Made by a program: the position numbers and the translations under genes | Source: Sphagnum compactum | Taxonomy: Eukaryota; Bryophyta; Sphagnopsida; Sphagnales | Length of the DNA: 64,000 nt | Direction: 5' to 3' | Assembly: GCA_965153455.1 (NCBI GenBank) | Contig: OZ234502.1 | Location: 8,401,495 to 8,465,494 of the forward strand | The notes under the pieces: model-generated | The model's database searches: none | What the model was told of the DNA's origin: nothing | What the model saw: the letters and a program-made list of their open reading frames with translations, nothing else | In this document: piece after piece, positions 36,078 to 48,784 of the stretch | Numbering within the stretch: the stretch's first letter is position 1 | Layout of the letters: every line of letters starts with the position of its first letter

Positions 36078-37564
36078 TACAAAAGGTGTACATAATCGTG
36101 GATGGCTGAAAATAAGTATAAGTTCATTATCAAGAAATGGATGTTCAACCTGAATGAATTCTGCATGGATTGTCATCTGAAAAATGGTACAAAATGCGTG
36201 CAAGGTTACATCACGAACATGATCAAAGTGACATGATTATAGGTGCTACATTTGCAATAAATGAACAAAACATTTTTTGCAACCTTTTCCACTTGAATGC
36301 ACTTCCTTCTATAACACACAACACAAAACAAGGTTGGATGCACCTTAGTAAGATTTAACAGTTGGATCAAGGGCTTTATAGACTTACACCAAAAGGGAGG
36401 ACTGTCTTGTGTAAGCACAAGGCCCCTTGGTATGCTTGCCTCCAAGAATACCATTATGATATTATTAGTACAATCCTTTATGTCCTTACTATAGGCTTTC
36501 CTACTTTAGCAAAGGATGATTTAATACCCCTAGGTTATGTGAATGCACATGATATAACCAATATTTTTTTTTGTCAATTTTGTAATGTGGTCAAGGTGGC
36601 AATCCATAACCCAATTGAGCCAAATTTGGTTATTAACAAATTTAAACATCCATATGTATTTTTGGATATGAATTTGATACAAAGCATAGAAATTTGGTGA
36701 ATTTAAAATATATTTTTGTAATTTTTTTATTTTTCCCCAAAAACTTTCCAAAAATTTGCAAATAGTGTGAAAATGTGCACCAAAAAAGGGTTAGGTATAA
36801 TGTGTCTAATTCATAGTAACTATTTTCAGTCTCTTAAGTACTTACCCCTAACCAGTTACTCACATTGTAAGTCACCAAGTCACCATTGCACCAACAATAG
36901 AAATCCCACATAACTCAGTTGTATGAACTTTAGTTTAGTTGACATCAAGTTTCACCTTGGTGACCTATCCTATAAAGGATTGTTGCATAAATAGGCAAGT
37001 TGGTAAGTTAACAAATGACTAGGGCATAGTCACAAAATATGACCCACTGTCATGATGACCAGTTTCTAAAGTTATGTAAATGAAAACAAATCATGTGAAA
37101 ATTTGTTGTGAAATAGAATTTTTTTAATGTATTATCATTTAATAATTATTGATAAAACTTGTTGTAAATTTTAAAATTTTCTTTAAAAAAATTGCATGTC
37201 TAAAAAGACTTTCTTAGCACTGTAACTAATCTTAATAGTCCTTTTGTAACACCAGTTAACAAAAGTTCTAAAAAACATTTGAAGCTCACATTTTATATTT
37301 TCAATGCATTATTATTTATCGTCAGTTTTTGTGCTTTAATATCATTTTTCTCAGAAATATAGCCATAACATTAATATTCTAATTTTGAATCACCATGTAT
37401 AAATTTATAAATATTATAAATATTATGATGATTTGAAAAATTAACTTGAATTTATTTTTTACTTGTACTTGTAGCTTATATTTTAAAAAATTAGTTAGAA
37501 TTTAATTAATTTGTAAAGAAACGATTGTAATAAAAATATAGACAATGAACAAAGCCTCCCATGT
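36078..37564. other. AT-rich DNA, unassigned
   Basis: A 112-residue plus-strand reading at 36362-36700 has no motif I can name and no flanking exon signals. The remainder is very AT-rich. Confidence 0.35.
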
Positions 37565-37685
37565 TTTCTTAAGAACCACACTACATAAGGGTGTGAATTC
37601 ATGTTCCTTCAATAATTACACCTCACAAGGGTGTGGGTTCATGTTTCTTTAATAATCACACCTCATAAAGGAGTGGGTTGTGTTT
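37565..37685. repeat. Short tandem array, about 2.5 units of 40-48 bp
   Basis: The phrases cataagggtgtgaattcatg, cacaagggtgtgggttcatg and cataaaggagtgggttgtg recur in tandem, linked by ttcaataattacacctca-like spacers. Confidence 0.6.
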
Positions 37686-38304
37686 GCACATTTGCACACA
37701 CTACTAGATAAGTAGATGCATACAAAATGGTTACACTATTGGTACGATCTAGTGGGTTGTCATATAAAAATTCACAATTGTGTTAGCTCGTGAATTGCCA
37801 CCCAGTGGAAACGTGTTTCTTATTGACATACCATCCATGATGTGTTGGTTCACTCTGGTTGAGCATAACAAGAGCATACAAAATCCAATCTCCTTTTGCA
37901 TCTTTGAACTGTTCAGGGTAGCAAAGACAAGTACATTTCCATTCAAAGATAACTTTAAAAAAAACTTACACTATCTAGGTTCCAGAAAATATTGTCCTTA
38001 AAACAACACGCTACTGGAATGGTGATATGTAAGATTAAAAAGTTCAACAAAAATGCTAGGCTTAGTATGAGGCATCACATTGAAGTGGGTCACAAGGTGA
38101 GCAACCATTGCATTTTAACAAAATCCATTGCACCGAAACTATGCTTGGAGTGGACTTTTAGGTCGCCCCTTGACAATCACTCAAGGGGGTGGTTTCAAAC
38201 AACCTTAGCCAACCACTTTGGACATCAATGTGAGCATCAAAATTTCCAAAAAACAACTCGTTGAATTTGGACCCATGTGACTAGTTCTAGGTTTTGGACA
38301 CAAC

Positions 38305-38620
38305 TAGAGTTGTGTACTAGCACCAGTCTGGTATGTTCAAACCTTGATATCAGGGCAGGTATAAACCTGGTATTGGGTATGTTTTAAGAACTTTATTGGT
38401 ATTAGGTTCAAAGCTGATTTTTGCGCGGTATAAGGTATACCTGGCATTGGTACTGGTATAAGTCATATGTTTACTTGGTAATACCTCAGGTCCCATACAG
38501 GTACCGAGTTAAGGCTGATATTGCCACCTTAGGTCATACCCAACTGGTATGTTCTTCAATACCAGAGCTCATACGAGTACTATATACCTAGGTTGCACCA
38601 TATATTTGAGTACAACACTG
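38305..38620. mobile_element. Miniature hAT-like element, 316 bp
   Basis: The left end tagagttgtgtactag and the right end tgagtacaacactg are imperfect reverse complements. The flanking octamers gacacaac (38297-38304) and cacacaac (38621-38628) agree at 7 of 8 positions. The interior is crowded with ggta/tacc words such as ggtataagg, ggtatacc, ggtactgg and caggtacc. Confidence 0.6.
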
Positions 38621-38921
38621 CACACAACCTCTCATTGTAGTCTTGGATACATTTTTAATTCAGGTAACTTAATTTAATGTAACCTTGGTCGTGTGCTCTT
38701 GGCCATGGTGAAATGATAACCATGTTGGCAAGTTACTTGGATAGAAGATGGTAGATGAGATTCTTACTTTAACCTAATACCCTCCATTGGTAACAATGTG
38801 CAAAAAAAGCATATGTTCTGTTAATTGGAGCCCTTTAGGCTCAATGGCTCTTGAGAGCGTGGATTGAATGAGGCTCTTCATCCATCACGGATGGGATGTA
38901 ACTCCCAATGTGGTTGTTGAC

Positions 38922-39390
38922 TAGTGCCAAGTCGTACTCTCAATCTTCACATTCCGAAACCTTTGGTCATGTTCTTCGATGGATTCTTCACACTCTTAAT
39001 TGGTTCTAGGCCCGGTTCTGGTTTTTCCAGTGTGCATAACATGCAGTTTGGGTACCTTGCAATTGGGATCCAAATCAATAATCACACCCAAAACCAGTCC
39101 AAAACCTCCAATACCCCAATTGACTAGCAGGTTCCACAAAAATTATATTATTTTTAGACATGCTGAAATTTTCACAAAAAAAACCGGATTGACATATGGT
39201 TCTTAGAAAAACTAGGAACTGATTGCATAACCTTCTATGAAACTGTCAGTTCTCTACTGAAAACCATTGGAACTTCTTTAGAAAAAAATCACAACAAAGT
39301 GGAACTGGGCATTCTTTGATTCAGAATTTTTTATTTAAAACAACTGGGAACCAAAGGTTAGTAACAAAATCAAAGAACCACACAACACTG
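38922..39390. mobile_element. Probable miniature hAT-like element (weak)
   Basis: The right end is accacacaacactg. The left end tagtgccaagtcgtactctc matches its reverse complement only after allowing transitions. The interior has ggttctagg, ggttctgg and ggaactgg words. No target duplication was recognised. Confidence 0.35.
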
Positions 39391-41675
39391 GTTTGAGCTC
39401 CACATACACAATTCAAACATGGGGTTTAACCCTAAACCCATGATTTTAAGGTCATATCCACCCTCCTATATGATCCCCCAGTTCTCTCTTTGAACACCAT
39501 TTGTCGTGGCTTCCTGTTATTATGCCTACTCAAGTGCAGACCTAAAGAAGAGAGTTGCCTGGGCCCTCCCCCAGGAGTTGTGGGAATGACCTTGTGGGAT
39601 TTGGATCAGCATTGTGGAGTCCTGGATTGAAAAAGAAGAGGCGCCCATTCCTGAGGCATCCTACTAACACCAAAGTACCAAGACAGCTTCAACACATGTT
39701 CGTCACATAATTATTTAATTTTGAAGATTTGATGCCAGAAATAAAAGCGAAGAGTTTTAAATTTTTCAAAATATTCTTTACTCTCCTTCCCAAAACTTTG
39801 TTGTTTGAAAAATATATATATATATTTTAAAAAAAAACCTTTCTACAAGTAATATAATTGGTGTTAATGAGACTACTAACCTGTTAGGTCAGGTTTGGGG
39901 ATTGTGTTCAGTGAACCACTCACGAGGAGGGGGAAAGCAGACCCCGCTTTTATTACTCACTAAAATCCATGAAAAAGGGGTCCACAAAATGGGCTCCTCC
40001 TTTGGGGATTGTGTTCAGATGTGGTGAGTTGTAGTTCCACATTTCTGCACTAAGAATTGGTAAATTGCAATTGTCTGTTTCTACCTAGCTAGCACTTTCC
40101 AAACTTTTTAAAGGATAGTATTTTGCTTGTTTCTTTAGCTCTTTGCCAACTTCAAAAGTGAAGGTATCTCAGATTTTAGATCTAAAGGAAAGGACATTTT
40201 AAAATGTGACAACAGTATTAACTATTAACTATATTAACTATTAATCATATCCCATTTCACTACACAATGCAGGATGGAAACACTTTTTTTTTTGGTCATA
40301 CTCATGTCAAATAGTTAATCATGGTGGTTAACCCATCCACGAGCATCTACCTAACTAGTAGCCACCAAGTGCCTTACCTATCTAAATAGCAACCATTACA
40401 TTCCCTACCTACTTCCTATACCTAACCACTTACATAGAAAGTTATTAAATAAGAGGGTTTGCACAATAAGTGAATAATGCCATTCATGCATAACCGAGTA
40501 CAAGTTCTCATGGATGGTGCATTGGTCAGTGCTGGGTCACATAGATACTCCCCCCAAAGGAACCCAAAACTTCTGCACACAGTTCTTCCAGACTCTTTTT
40601 GGGTGGTTTTTGGCAGAAATTTGGGGCTTTTATTACGGTGGAATCTCATCAAAAGAAAGGTGTGCCAACCCAACAACATGGGTATAAGTTCTTTTTCATT
40701 TTTCTTTTACGGGATCTTCGGAATGTTATGAGAGAGCTTGGAGAATTCTATGCACGTTTCACTTTTCCAACATGTGCGCATCTAACAAGTTGCATGCTTG
40801 TGCTCTTCTTGGAGTGCCTTTTATTTCCCTTGTTCAGCCTCATATGGGTTCAGTAGTTTTCCCATAGATAGAGAGATCATAGATACCCAAACTCTACCAG
40901 ATTGAACCTGCACACACTAGTGTAAGCAGTGCTTAGTTGGCCTTGCCTACCAAGGCAAGGATATCTTATTCCTTATAGAGTATAGTAGCTTAATGGATTC
41001 TGGCCCCTAGGTGATAGGTCTATTTTTATATGAGGATTTTTGAAAGATGATATTTTGGATTCTTTTTGAGGATTGTTTGAAGATTATATTTTTGCATGGT
41101 GCAATATTTGAGTTTCCATGATTCTTCTTTTGCCTTAAGATGCTTTTTAATGTAAATGGCAAGGCCATAGTGTGACACACCCCTTGTTTTCTTTCAATTT
41201 TGTGATCTTGCTCAAGTGACGATAATCTATAAGTATATTTAACCAAATTTGGAGATATTCAAAATATGAAAGTACAAAATTTGAAGCAACCTTTCATATT
41301 TTAGGCAATTGTGGTGATTTTTGGAAAAAAAAATTAGATTTTTTTTTTTGGTTTCTTGACTTTTTTTTCCAAAAAAAAGAAAGAGGGAATAATTAACAGA
41401 ATTTTTTTTTTTCAAAATATTCCTCACAAAATGATGAAAGTTTGCCAAAAATAAATAAAACCACTGGTGATCATTGGTAAGTGATCAGTAAATTATTTAA
41501 TTACGTAGTAATCACCTATTTTCCTACCTATTTGTCAATCAATATATACCACGTACTTCTTACCCAGCTGAGGTTTATCCACTGTTGGGTGCTGTTTCAC
41601 TCTGGTCCCCCAAACTCCTTATAATCTCTTTTTGGGTCCCAAAACATTTTTGAGCTTTCATCATGTAATTGATAT
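39391..41675. other. Intergenic DNA with repeat debris
   Basis: An 18-base word, tttggggattgtgttcag, occurs at about 39893 and again at about 40002. At 40340-40450 there is a degenerate copy of the dispersed repeat at 28992/35808. Part of 41240-41450 resembles 60930-61020 (ccaaatttgg, aaaatatgaaagta, gccaaaaataaata). No gene was seen. Confidence 0.4.
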
Positions 41676-41678
41676 TTA

Positions 41679-41891
41679 AGGTGCATTCACACCTACTGTA
41701 AAGTCAGTGTTAAGTGAAAATCTAGGTGGCATCTTAGGTGACACCCAATATTAAATGAGTGATTATTTAATATTAAGTCAATGTTAACTTAACATAAAAT
41801 CTTCATGGTAAATAGGTTTAGGTTCTAAATGACTAGCTTGGTGTTAAGGGACGTAATACTAAAGTTGTTAACACCAAGTGTGAATGCACCT
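41679..41891. mobile_element. Tourist-like MITE, 213 bp, with TTA target duplication
   Basis: The ends aggtgcattcacac and gtgtgaatgcacct are perfect 14-bp inverted repeats. Both sides are flanked by TTA (41676-41678 and 41892-41894), the target duplication typical of PIF/Harbinger elements. There is no coding capacity. Confidence 0.75.
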
Positions 41892-42284
41892 TTAGATAGC
41901 TGTAACAACCTGAGAGAAGAGTGCAGTGTAAATGGGGACCACCTCCCCCAGCACAATTTCCTGCTCCAAGCTTGCCTGAAAGATTTTGTGTAAGTTCCCT
42001 ATAGCAAGGCTTTCTTTTGGATGGCAACCTCAACCATTCATTTAAATACAACCCCTACGTCTCAGTTGTTAAGGCAAGGGTGAATCCCAAGAGCCAAGGC
42101 AAAATGTTATTTTTTTGACATGATGAATTTTTTTTAAAAAAAAATTTTCTCAAAGAAAATGATTTTATGAAAGAAAATGAAACATCTTTTGAAATATTCA
42201 GGAATTTATTTATTTTTCATAATAGAATCTTCAAAACTAGATAGTTATTCAACAGAGACCCAATGAACCTGCTATTCAACTATG

Positions 42285-42625
42285 GTATTATCTTTAGTTT
42301 GGTGATTGAAACATGCCCAAAACTCATCATCTGTTTTGGGTCTCAGACAATTGTTTTTTCTGTTGTCTTGTGATTTGTAAGATACCTTACACTCATCAAC
42401 ATCTCTTTTCAGTCTCCAAACATTTTTATCTTTAGTTTTGTGAGTGATAGATAATTAGATACCAAACCCAATGCCTATTCATAATCTCTCTTGGATTTCA
42501 AACAAGTTTCATCTTTAGTTTTGTCATTGATAGATATATTGATAATCAAAACTTAGCATGATCTCTCTCAAGTTTGAAGCAATGTTTATCTTTAGTTTTG
42601 TGATCAGTTGCCGAAGGATGTAAAC
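42285..42625. repeat. Degenerate tandem array built on tctttagttttgtg
   Basis: The phrase atctttagttttg(tg) recurs near 42290, 42431, 42512 and 42588, each followed by gat-agata and a tctctc---ggtttcaaac segment. It is related to the arrays at 52838-53135. Confidence 0.55.
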
Positions 42626-43650
42626 TTGACAAACTTTATTGGGCCATGCAGTTATCTAAGGACTCCGGATTCGTTTGGGTGTATGACACCTTAACACTGA
42701 AAGTAGGTTAATCTTTTGGTGAGAAATAGATGATCTTCAACCATTACTATAGACATTACAGAATAGTTTAGAACTAGCTGCATAGAGGCTAGAACTTAAG
42801 GCTCAAGAAGTAGGTAAGGTCCACTTTACATAAGGAGTTGATGCCAAGGTTGAACACAAATTGACCAATCTTATTGGTGCAGCCACTGAGATCAGCCTCA
42901 AGGGGTTTACATTAAGAGTCAAGCCCAAACTAAAGCATAATATTTGAATCTATGACCATTTGGGCTCGTAATGGTCTCAAGCGCACAGATACCTATCAAC
43001 TCCAGAAGCCAATTTGCAACCTTGAGACTAATGTTGTAACAATAAAATAACATGTATTCCATGAAATCTACACAGTATGATGAAAAGAGATTGTGTGCAA
43101 TCCTTATGTTGACACTCTGCATTGTTGTTTCTTCTCCATTTCCCCTCTCCATTTTATCTTATATTTGCTTATATGGAAGACACTATACATTGGTGTAGGA
43201 TTTGTGCATAAAACTTTGGCTTGCTAACTTGACCCAATGTGTGAGTTGACATCTAAAATACCATGTGTGCATATGGTGGATGGCCATATTTCATAAAAGT
43301 GGATGCATCTAAATGAGAAGTTCTAAATCTAGTAAAAGAACTTCTTTGTTTGAACCTGCCGCAAAAGGTAGAATCATTACACAATTGGTGGCTTGTTTTG
43401 GATACTCTCTCTATTTTTATATTTTATGATAACACTAGAGGAAATAATGAAAGCTTACAAAATATTGAAACTTGATTCCAACGTCTTGGGTTTAATGACT
43501 TTACATGAGAACTACTTGACCTTTCAAAGAAAATCATTATTGTATTGCTAACTTGAGACCAAACAATAAGCCAAAAGAACTTAATATTTCTCCTTATTGA
43601 TCCCAACATTTGTTAGCAAAAACTAAAATAAGCCAGACTCAAAGAAGTGG
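42626..43650. other. Intergenic DNA, no gene recognised
   Basis: Readings such as 42919-43152 (minus) carry no motif. Nothing repetitive was recognised. Confidence 0.35.
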
Positions 43651-43651
43651 G

Positions 43652-43705
43652 AACTGGTTTGGTGGTTTGATTCTATGATTAGGTGTACAGGGGTTCAAAA
43701 CCTCA
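43652..43705 (+). mobile_element. tRNA-like SINE head (weak)
   Basis: ggtggtttgattctatg resembles a polymerase III A box. ggggttcaaaacctcatg, about 30 bases on, resembles a B box. It shares ggtggtttgat and tcaaacctcatg-like ends with 46363-46425, which suggests one SINE family. The body and tail were not defined. Confidence 0.4.
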
Positions 43706-44279
43706 TGCACAGAGCATAGCATGAATAATCAATTTTTTTGATCTTGCACATAGACCCTTCAGGGGTTTTTTAATAATTTTTAAAAATAAGTTTATCCTCA
43801 AGTGGCTTCCAGGTTACTTGCTGACTTAGGTTTTGACATACATGACATTTTCAAAATAAGTTCAAGGTGGTGATTTGTTTTTATAAAAAACAAGAAAACT
43901 AAGCCCAACTCATAGTCACAAACAACTCCAGGAGAGAGAATGTGGTTAAATTGCTCATGACAAAGTAGTAATCTAATTACACCAAAACGCATAAAGTAAG
44001 AATTGCATGGCATGTGAACACTAATATTTTGAGAGGGAATTGATACCCAATTTGATATGAAACTTTGCCCAATGCAACTCAAAGTCCCACCTACCACATT
44101 CAAATATTAATAAAACTCCTGATAAAGTAAAAATAATCATCATGTGTTCACATCATGGAAAAAAAAAAGACTAAGACATTGAACATTTTCACCTAGTGAA
44201 AGTTATTTCATTATAATATCACTATGTAGGCATCATGTTTCTAGTTAACATAATTCACTATTACAATTTACTATAGCAA
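43706..44279. other. AT-rich DNA, unassigned
   Basis: The minus-strand reading 43798-44103 shows no motif. No repeats were seen. Confidence 0.3.
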
Positions 44280-46050
44280 ATAGGTTTAATTCTATGTTTT
44301 TCAAAATATTCTATCTATGTTACTTTATGATATACCCTATATTATTTTAAGCTACTTTAGTTATTCTAACTTATATTTTATGTTATTATAGGTTATTATA
44401 AATTATTGTATCCTAAATTATTGTATGTTATTTTACCTTAAAATATCTTAACTAGTTTATTATAAGCTTTTAAATTATTTTAAATTAAATTATTCAACTA
44501 ATTTTAGGCTATACCTTAGGTTATTTTATTTAAAATTAATATATGTTATTTCAAGTTATAGTTTAAATTATTCAAGGTCATTCTACTTAGTGTTATTATA
44601 AATTATTTTATCCTAGGCATAATAATTTTAAAATAATCTAAAACAAAATATAATGACCTAAGGTAAAAATAATTTAGAATAAAAAATAATAACCTATGAA
44701 AAATAATTTTAAATACCCTACAATATAATAACTACCAATAGCCTATAATATTATAACATAGAATATCAAACAATAATTTATAATACAATAATCACCAATA
44801 GTTGTAATATAACATATAATAACCAACAATAACTTATAATACAATAACCATTAATAACCATTAATAAAATAGCCATCAATAACCATTAATAAAATAAACA
44901 CCAATGGCTTACAACGGAATAATCACTAATAGCCATTAATAGAATAGCCACCACCAGCCATTAATAGAATAGTCACAATAGCCATTAATAGATTAACCAC
45001 GAATAGCCATTAGTATAATAACCACCAATAGCCATTACTACATTAATCACGAATAGCCATTAATAAAATAGCCACCAATAGCCATTAATAGATTAATCAC
45101 GAATAGTCATTAATAGAATAATCACCAATAACCATTAATAAAATAACCACTAATAGCCATTAATACATTAATCACGAATAACCATTAGTAGAATAGCCAC
45201 CAGTAACCATTAATAGAATAGCCACCAGTAACCATTAATATAATAGCCACCAGTAGCCATTAATATAATAGCCACTGGTAACCATTCATATAATAGCCAC
45301 CAGTAGCCATTAATATAATAGCCACTGGTAACCATTCATATAATAGCCACCAATAGCCACCAATAGAATAACCACGAATAATCACCAATAGAATAACTAC
45401 TAATGGCCATTAATAAAATAACCACCAATGACTATTAATAGAATAACCACTAAAAAACATTAATAACCACAAATAAAATAGGTATCAATAGCCATTAATA
45501 ACCACCAATAGCACTAACAAAAGAACAACCAATAGCCATATATTATAATTGCTTAGGATTGCCAAAAATAATCTAAGGTGAAATAATTTATAATAAACGA
45601 AAATAACTTAAGGTGAAATAATTTTCAATAACCAAAAGTAACTTATAATAGTTACAAGTAGTCTAAATTGAAATAATTTACAATAGCCAAAAATAACATA
45701 GAATAGACAAAAAAACTTACAATAGCTGAAAATAGCCTAAGGTGAAATAAGTTAAAATAACCAAAAGTAATTTATAATAAGTGCAAGTAGTTTAAATTGA
45801 AATAATCTACAATATCTAAAAATAACATAAAATAGCAAAAAAACTCACAATAGCTGAAAATAACCTAAGGTGAAATAAGTTAAAATTAACCAAAAATAAC
45901 TTAAAATAACCAAAAGTAGCTTAGGGTGAAATAGCCAAAAACAACTAAAACTAATTTAGAATAGCCATAAATAGCCGTAAATAATGTAGGGTGAAATAAT
46001 TTAAATTAATGAAAAATAGTCATATAATAATTGAAAGTAGTTTAACATAG
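44280..46050. repeat. AT-rich minisatellite block with 25-bp units
   Basis: The core, about 44690-45540, is a run of units close to aatagccattaatagaataaccacc. Two consecutive 50-base units at 45251-45300 and 45301-45350 are identical. The left flank (44280-44640, rich in ttatttta-ggttatt) looks like the reverse complement of the right flank (45540-46040, rich in aaataa-ctaaggtgaaataa), so the whole block could fold back on itself. Confidence 0.75.
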
Positions 46051-46362
46051 GTAGTATTATTATATTAACAAAAAGAAATCCATTTACTAAACTTTTTTTT
46101 CAAAAGAATGGTCATTGAAATGTTATTGAATAATGATATTCAACTTTTTTTTTGTTCAAATGATTTTAAACTTTCAAAACGAAATAAATGTAATTATGTA
46201 CATTATTGAATATTTTAAAAAAGTAAAATCGAATCATTTCATTTGAACAAAATCTCAATAAAATATGAATTTTCAAAGTTTATATTTTTGTAATGTTCGA
46301 AATGAAGTATTTGATAAATAGAATGTAATGTAACATATTATCATAACAAGTGGGGTGGTTTG
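46051..46362. other. Very AT-rich spacer
   Basis: Runs of T and A with no frame or repeat that can be named. Confidence 0.4.
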
Positions 46363-46430
46363 ATGGTAAAGGTGTTTGCCCCCATTCCAAAGGTTAAGGG
46401 ATCAAACCTCATGGGTGGTGCTGTCTGTGG
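46363..46430 (+). mobile_element. tRNA-derived SINE head
   Basis: ggtggtttgatggtaaaggt matches a polymerase III A-box pattern, and gggatcaaacctcatg about 38 bases downstream matches a B box. The tRNA-like cloverleaf is incomplete. A related head is at 43652-43705. The SINE body may extend to about 46545. Confidence 0.5.
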
Positions 46431-46959
46431 TCAACATGGTATGTTGACCGAATATTCTCCTATCGAATTCCTAGGTTAGGTGCTTAGGTTGATTACGTGG
46501 CCTACCTACCTACCTAAGCTAGGTTTTTAACCTGGCGTAAGTAGTAACACGTGTCAATAAATAATAGGCTTTAAAAATCATGAAATTATCAATAGTATTA
46601 TATAGTAAATAATTAAAATTTAATTAATTTCCATACTGGTTAGTTAATTAACTAGCAAGTGAATGGTTTGGTAAATTTGTATTTCACTTGAGAATAACCT
46701 TGTTTCACTAGGTACTAGTGAAACAAGTCATTGTCCGTAGCAACTAGTCCTCGTTCACTAGGGGGTTAAACAATTTCACTAAGTAAAATTGTCCAAATTC
46801 ATTTAAAAATTTAGTGAAACCCATAGTGAACTAGGACGCATTTCCTAGTAGTGAATTTGTTTTTCATGAATGCAAGAATGAAAAGTGTATTGATCCTTCA
46901 CAAGTTCAAACATTAAGACAATGACTACCTCGGGCATTTCATATATTCACTTAATTGTT

Positions 46960-48520
46960 GAATCAACAAGCCATTGTTGTTAATTGTCACCCACAACTTA
47001 GTTATTAAAACTGGTCTAAAAAGGTTTGACCATAGCTTTTGGTGTTTACAATTTCATGGTGAACTTAAACATGGATTGCTACAAGTCCAAGATATTAGCA
47101 TTCAAAGGTTTTACAACCTGATCTAAGGAGGGTTCATTTTTTCTGTTTCACAATAATGTTTATTGATGACATTAAGATGCAAGGAGAAAGATAAATCAAC
47201 ATAAAATTGCATCCAAAATTGTGGATACACAATGCCGAGGGCATTCATGAATTTAAAATTCACAAAATGCCCTTCTAGTTTTGTGACAAGCATGTTAATT
47301 GCAACATAACATTGTTGTTTCACTTATGCCAGGGATGCCAAGAAAACATCTTTACACACTAGCTCATTAGCCCCAATTGTTGCATTGAAAAAATGAGCCT
47401 AATATGAAGGACTAACCATATGAAATGCAATGGTTTTTGTACCAATGTTGAGATTAATAATCTAGTCATGGGTGATTGTGGCACAATTGTTGTCCACAAC
47501 ATCACAAAACACTTATAAATGTTCATGTTGGTAGCTAGTTATAAAATCAAAATATGCCATGAAGAAATAAACTTGATAGTTTTTTATATTCTCCATGAAA
47601 ATCAACAATGAAGATGCCTTTCCTCGAAATGTTTTTATGAAGGCATGATTGACTACCTTCAAAAATGGCAAAAAGATACAAGGCAAATAATGTGCGAACA
47701 TCACAAAAGAGGTCCAAATTCAACCTTGCTTGAGCAATGAAAGGGCCATCTTGTAACATTTTCATGATTAATGTATTGTATTGTATCATGACATGATTAA
47801 AAGGCTCACATCGATATTTAGCAAGCCTTGACATTTCTCAAGATCTTAAGTCCTCTTGTTTCCACAATTTTTAGTCAAGTATCCTTGTGAATTAAAAGAT
47901 TGTGTTATTATAAAGGTCAAATTTTCTGTTGTGTCATCCTCAAAATGTTAAAATGTGAAGAGGACAAGCACTTTTCTCCATGCCTACATTACATAGACAT
48001 GAATAGAAATCCATAATTGGTTATCAATAGTTATAACATCATTTACACTCAAAGAGATAAACCTCCCTACAACCACAACACTTTGAGTTTTTTAAAAACT
48101 TGCTCACACATATAGTTTGTCATCTTCCAACCCATCCAATTAGACCAATGTTTCATGGGAATGATAAGAACATTCAAACATATTCTTCATTGGTATGTAG
48201 TTCATCATGAGTTAACCATGAAAAGTCAAAACAAACTAAACATTTTTCTTTCCTACCAATCTCCATTGCACCGTGAATGACTTGTTATAAAACAATTTCT
48301 AGAGATTTAGCAAAATACAACTTTTTATTAGTAACATGAATGTTGTTTTCAAGAAATAATGTACCTTTTTATTCCCCCCTAGCATGGCTAACAAAGCCTT
48401 GCAACAACTTGCATGCTTCCATAGATAATCAAACTTAGGAACAAAAAACTTATTTTTGTTTTCAATTTGGTTACATCAAATTTGAATGACTTTGCCATTA
48501 GAACCGAAAAGAGGCTTTAT
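46960..48520 (-). mobile_element. hAT-like transposase remnant, copy C (diverged)
   Basis: Minus-strand readings show KMLQDGPFIAQARLNLDLFC and DVRTLFALYLF (47547-47834), then FMNALGIVYPQFWMQFYVDL (47123-47323). A zinc-finger-like KFDYLWKHA segment lies at about 48400-48450. The order and motifs match the same transposase class as copies A and B, but the nucleotide sequence is too different to align by eye. Frames are broken. A second overlapping frame at 47513-47704 continues the same protein (FLKVVNHAFIKTFRGKASSL), which indicates a frameshift near 47680. Confidence 0.6.
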
Positions 48521-48629
48521 AGTATGAATCTTCTTTACTCATGCATCCTAGAAATGTCTATTCAACTCATAAGTATGTTTTGTTTTGGGTAACTCAATGT
48601 TCTTTGCTACTACAATAAGGTCCAAAATT

Positions 48630-48780
48630 ATGCATTCAAACAACACTACAAAAAGAACATCCATCAACACAACTACATTAAAAGAAACAACATCAAAAGT
48701 CATAGTTACACTAGAAGAAACAAGACATGTGAGCACAACTACACTAGAAGAAGCAACATCAAATGATGGATTTTGTGCCT
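48630..48780. repeat. Thr/Glu-type short repeats
   Basis: The phrases cacaactacattaaaagaaa, gttacactagaagaaacaag and cacaactacactagaagaag recur. The plus-strand reading 48585-48782 is the low-complexity product. It is probably noncoding. Confidence 0.45.
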
Positions 48781-48784
48781 AAAT

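Noticed and set aside
36362-36700. 112-residue plus-strand reading
   Set aside because: No motif, no splice context and strongly AT-rich. It could be old transposon coding sequence, but there is nothing to support a name.
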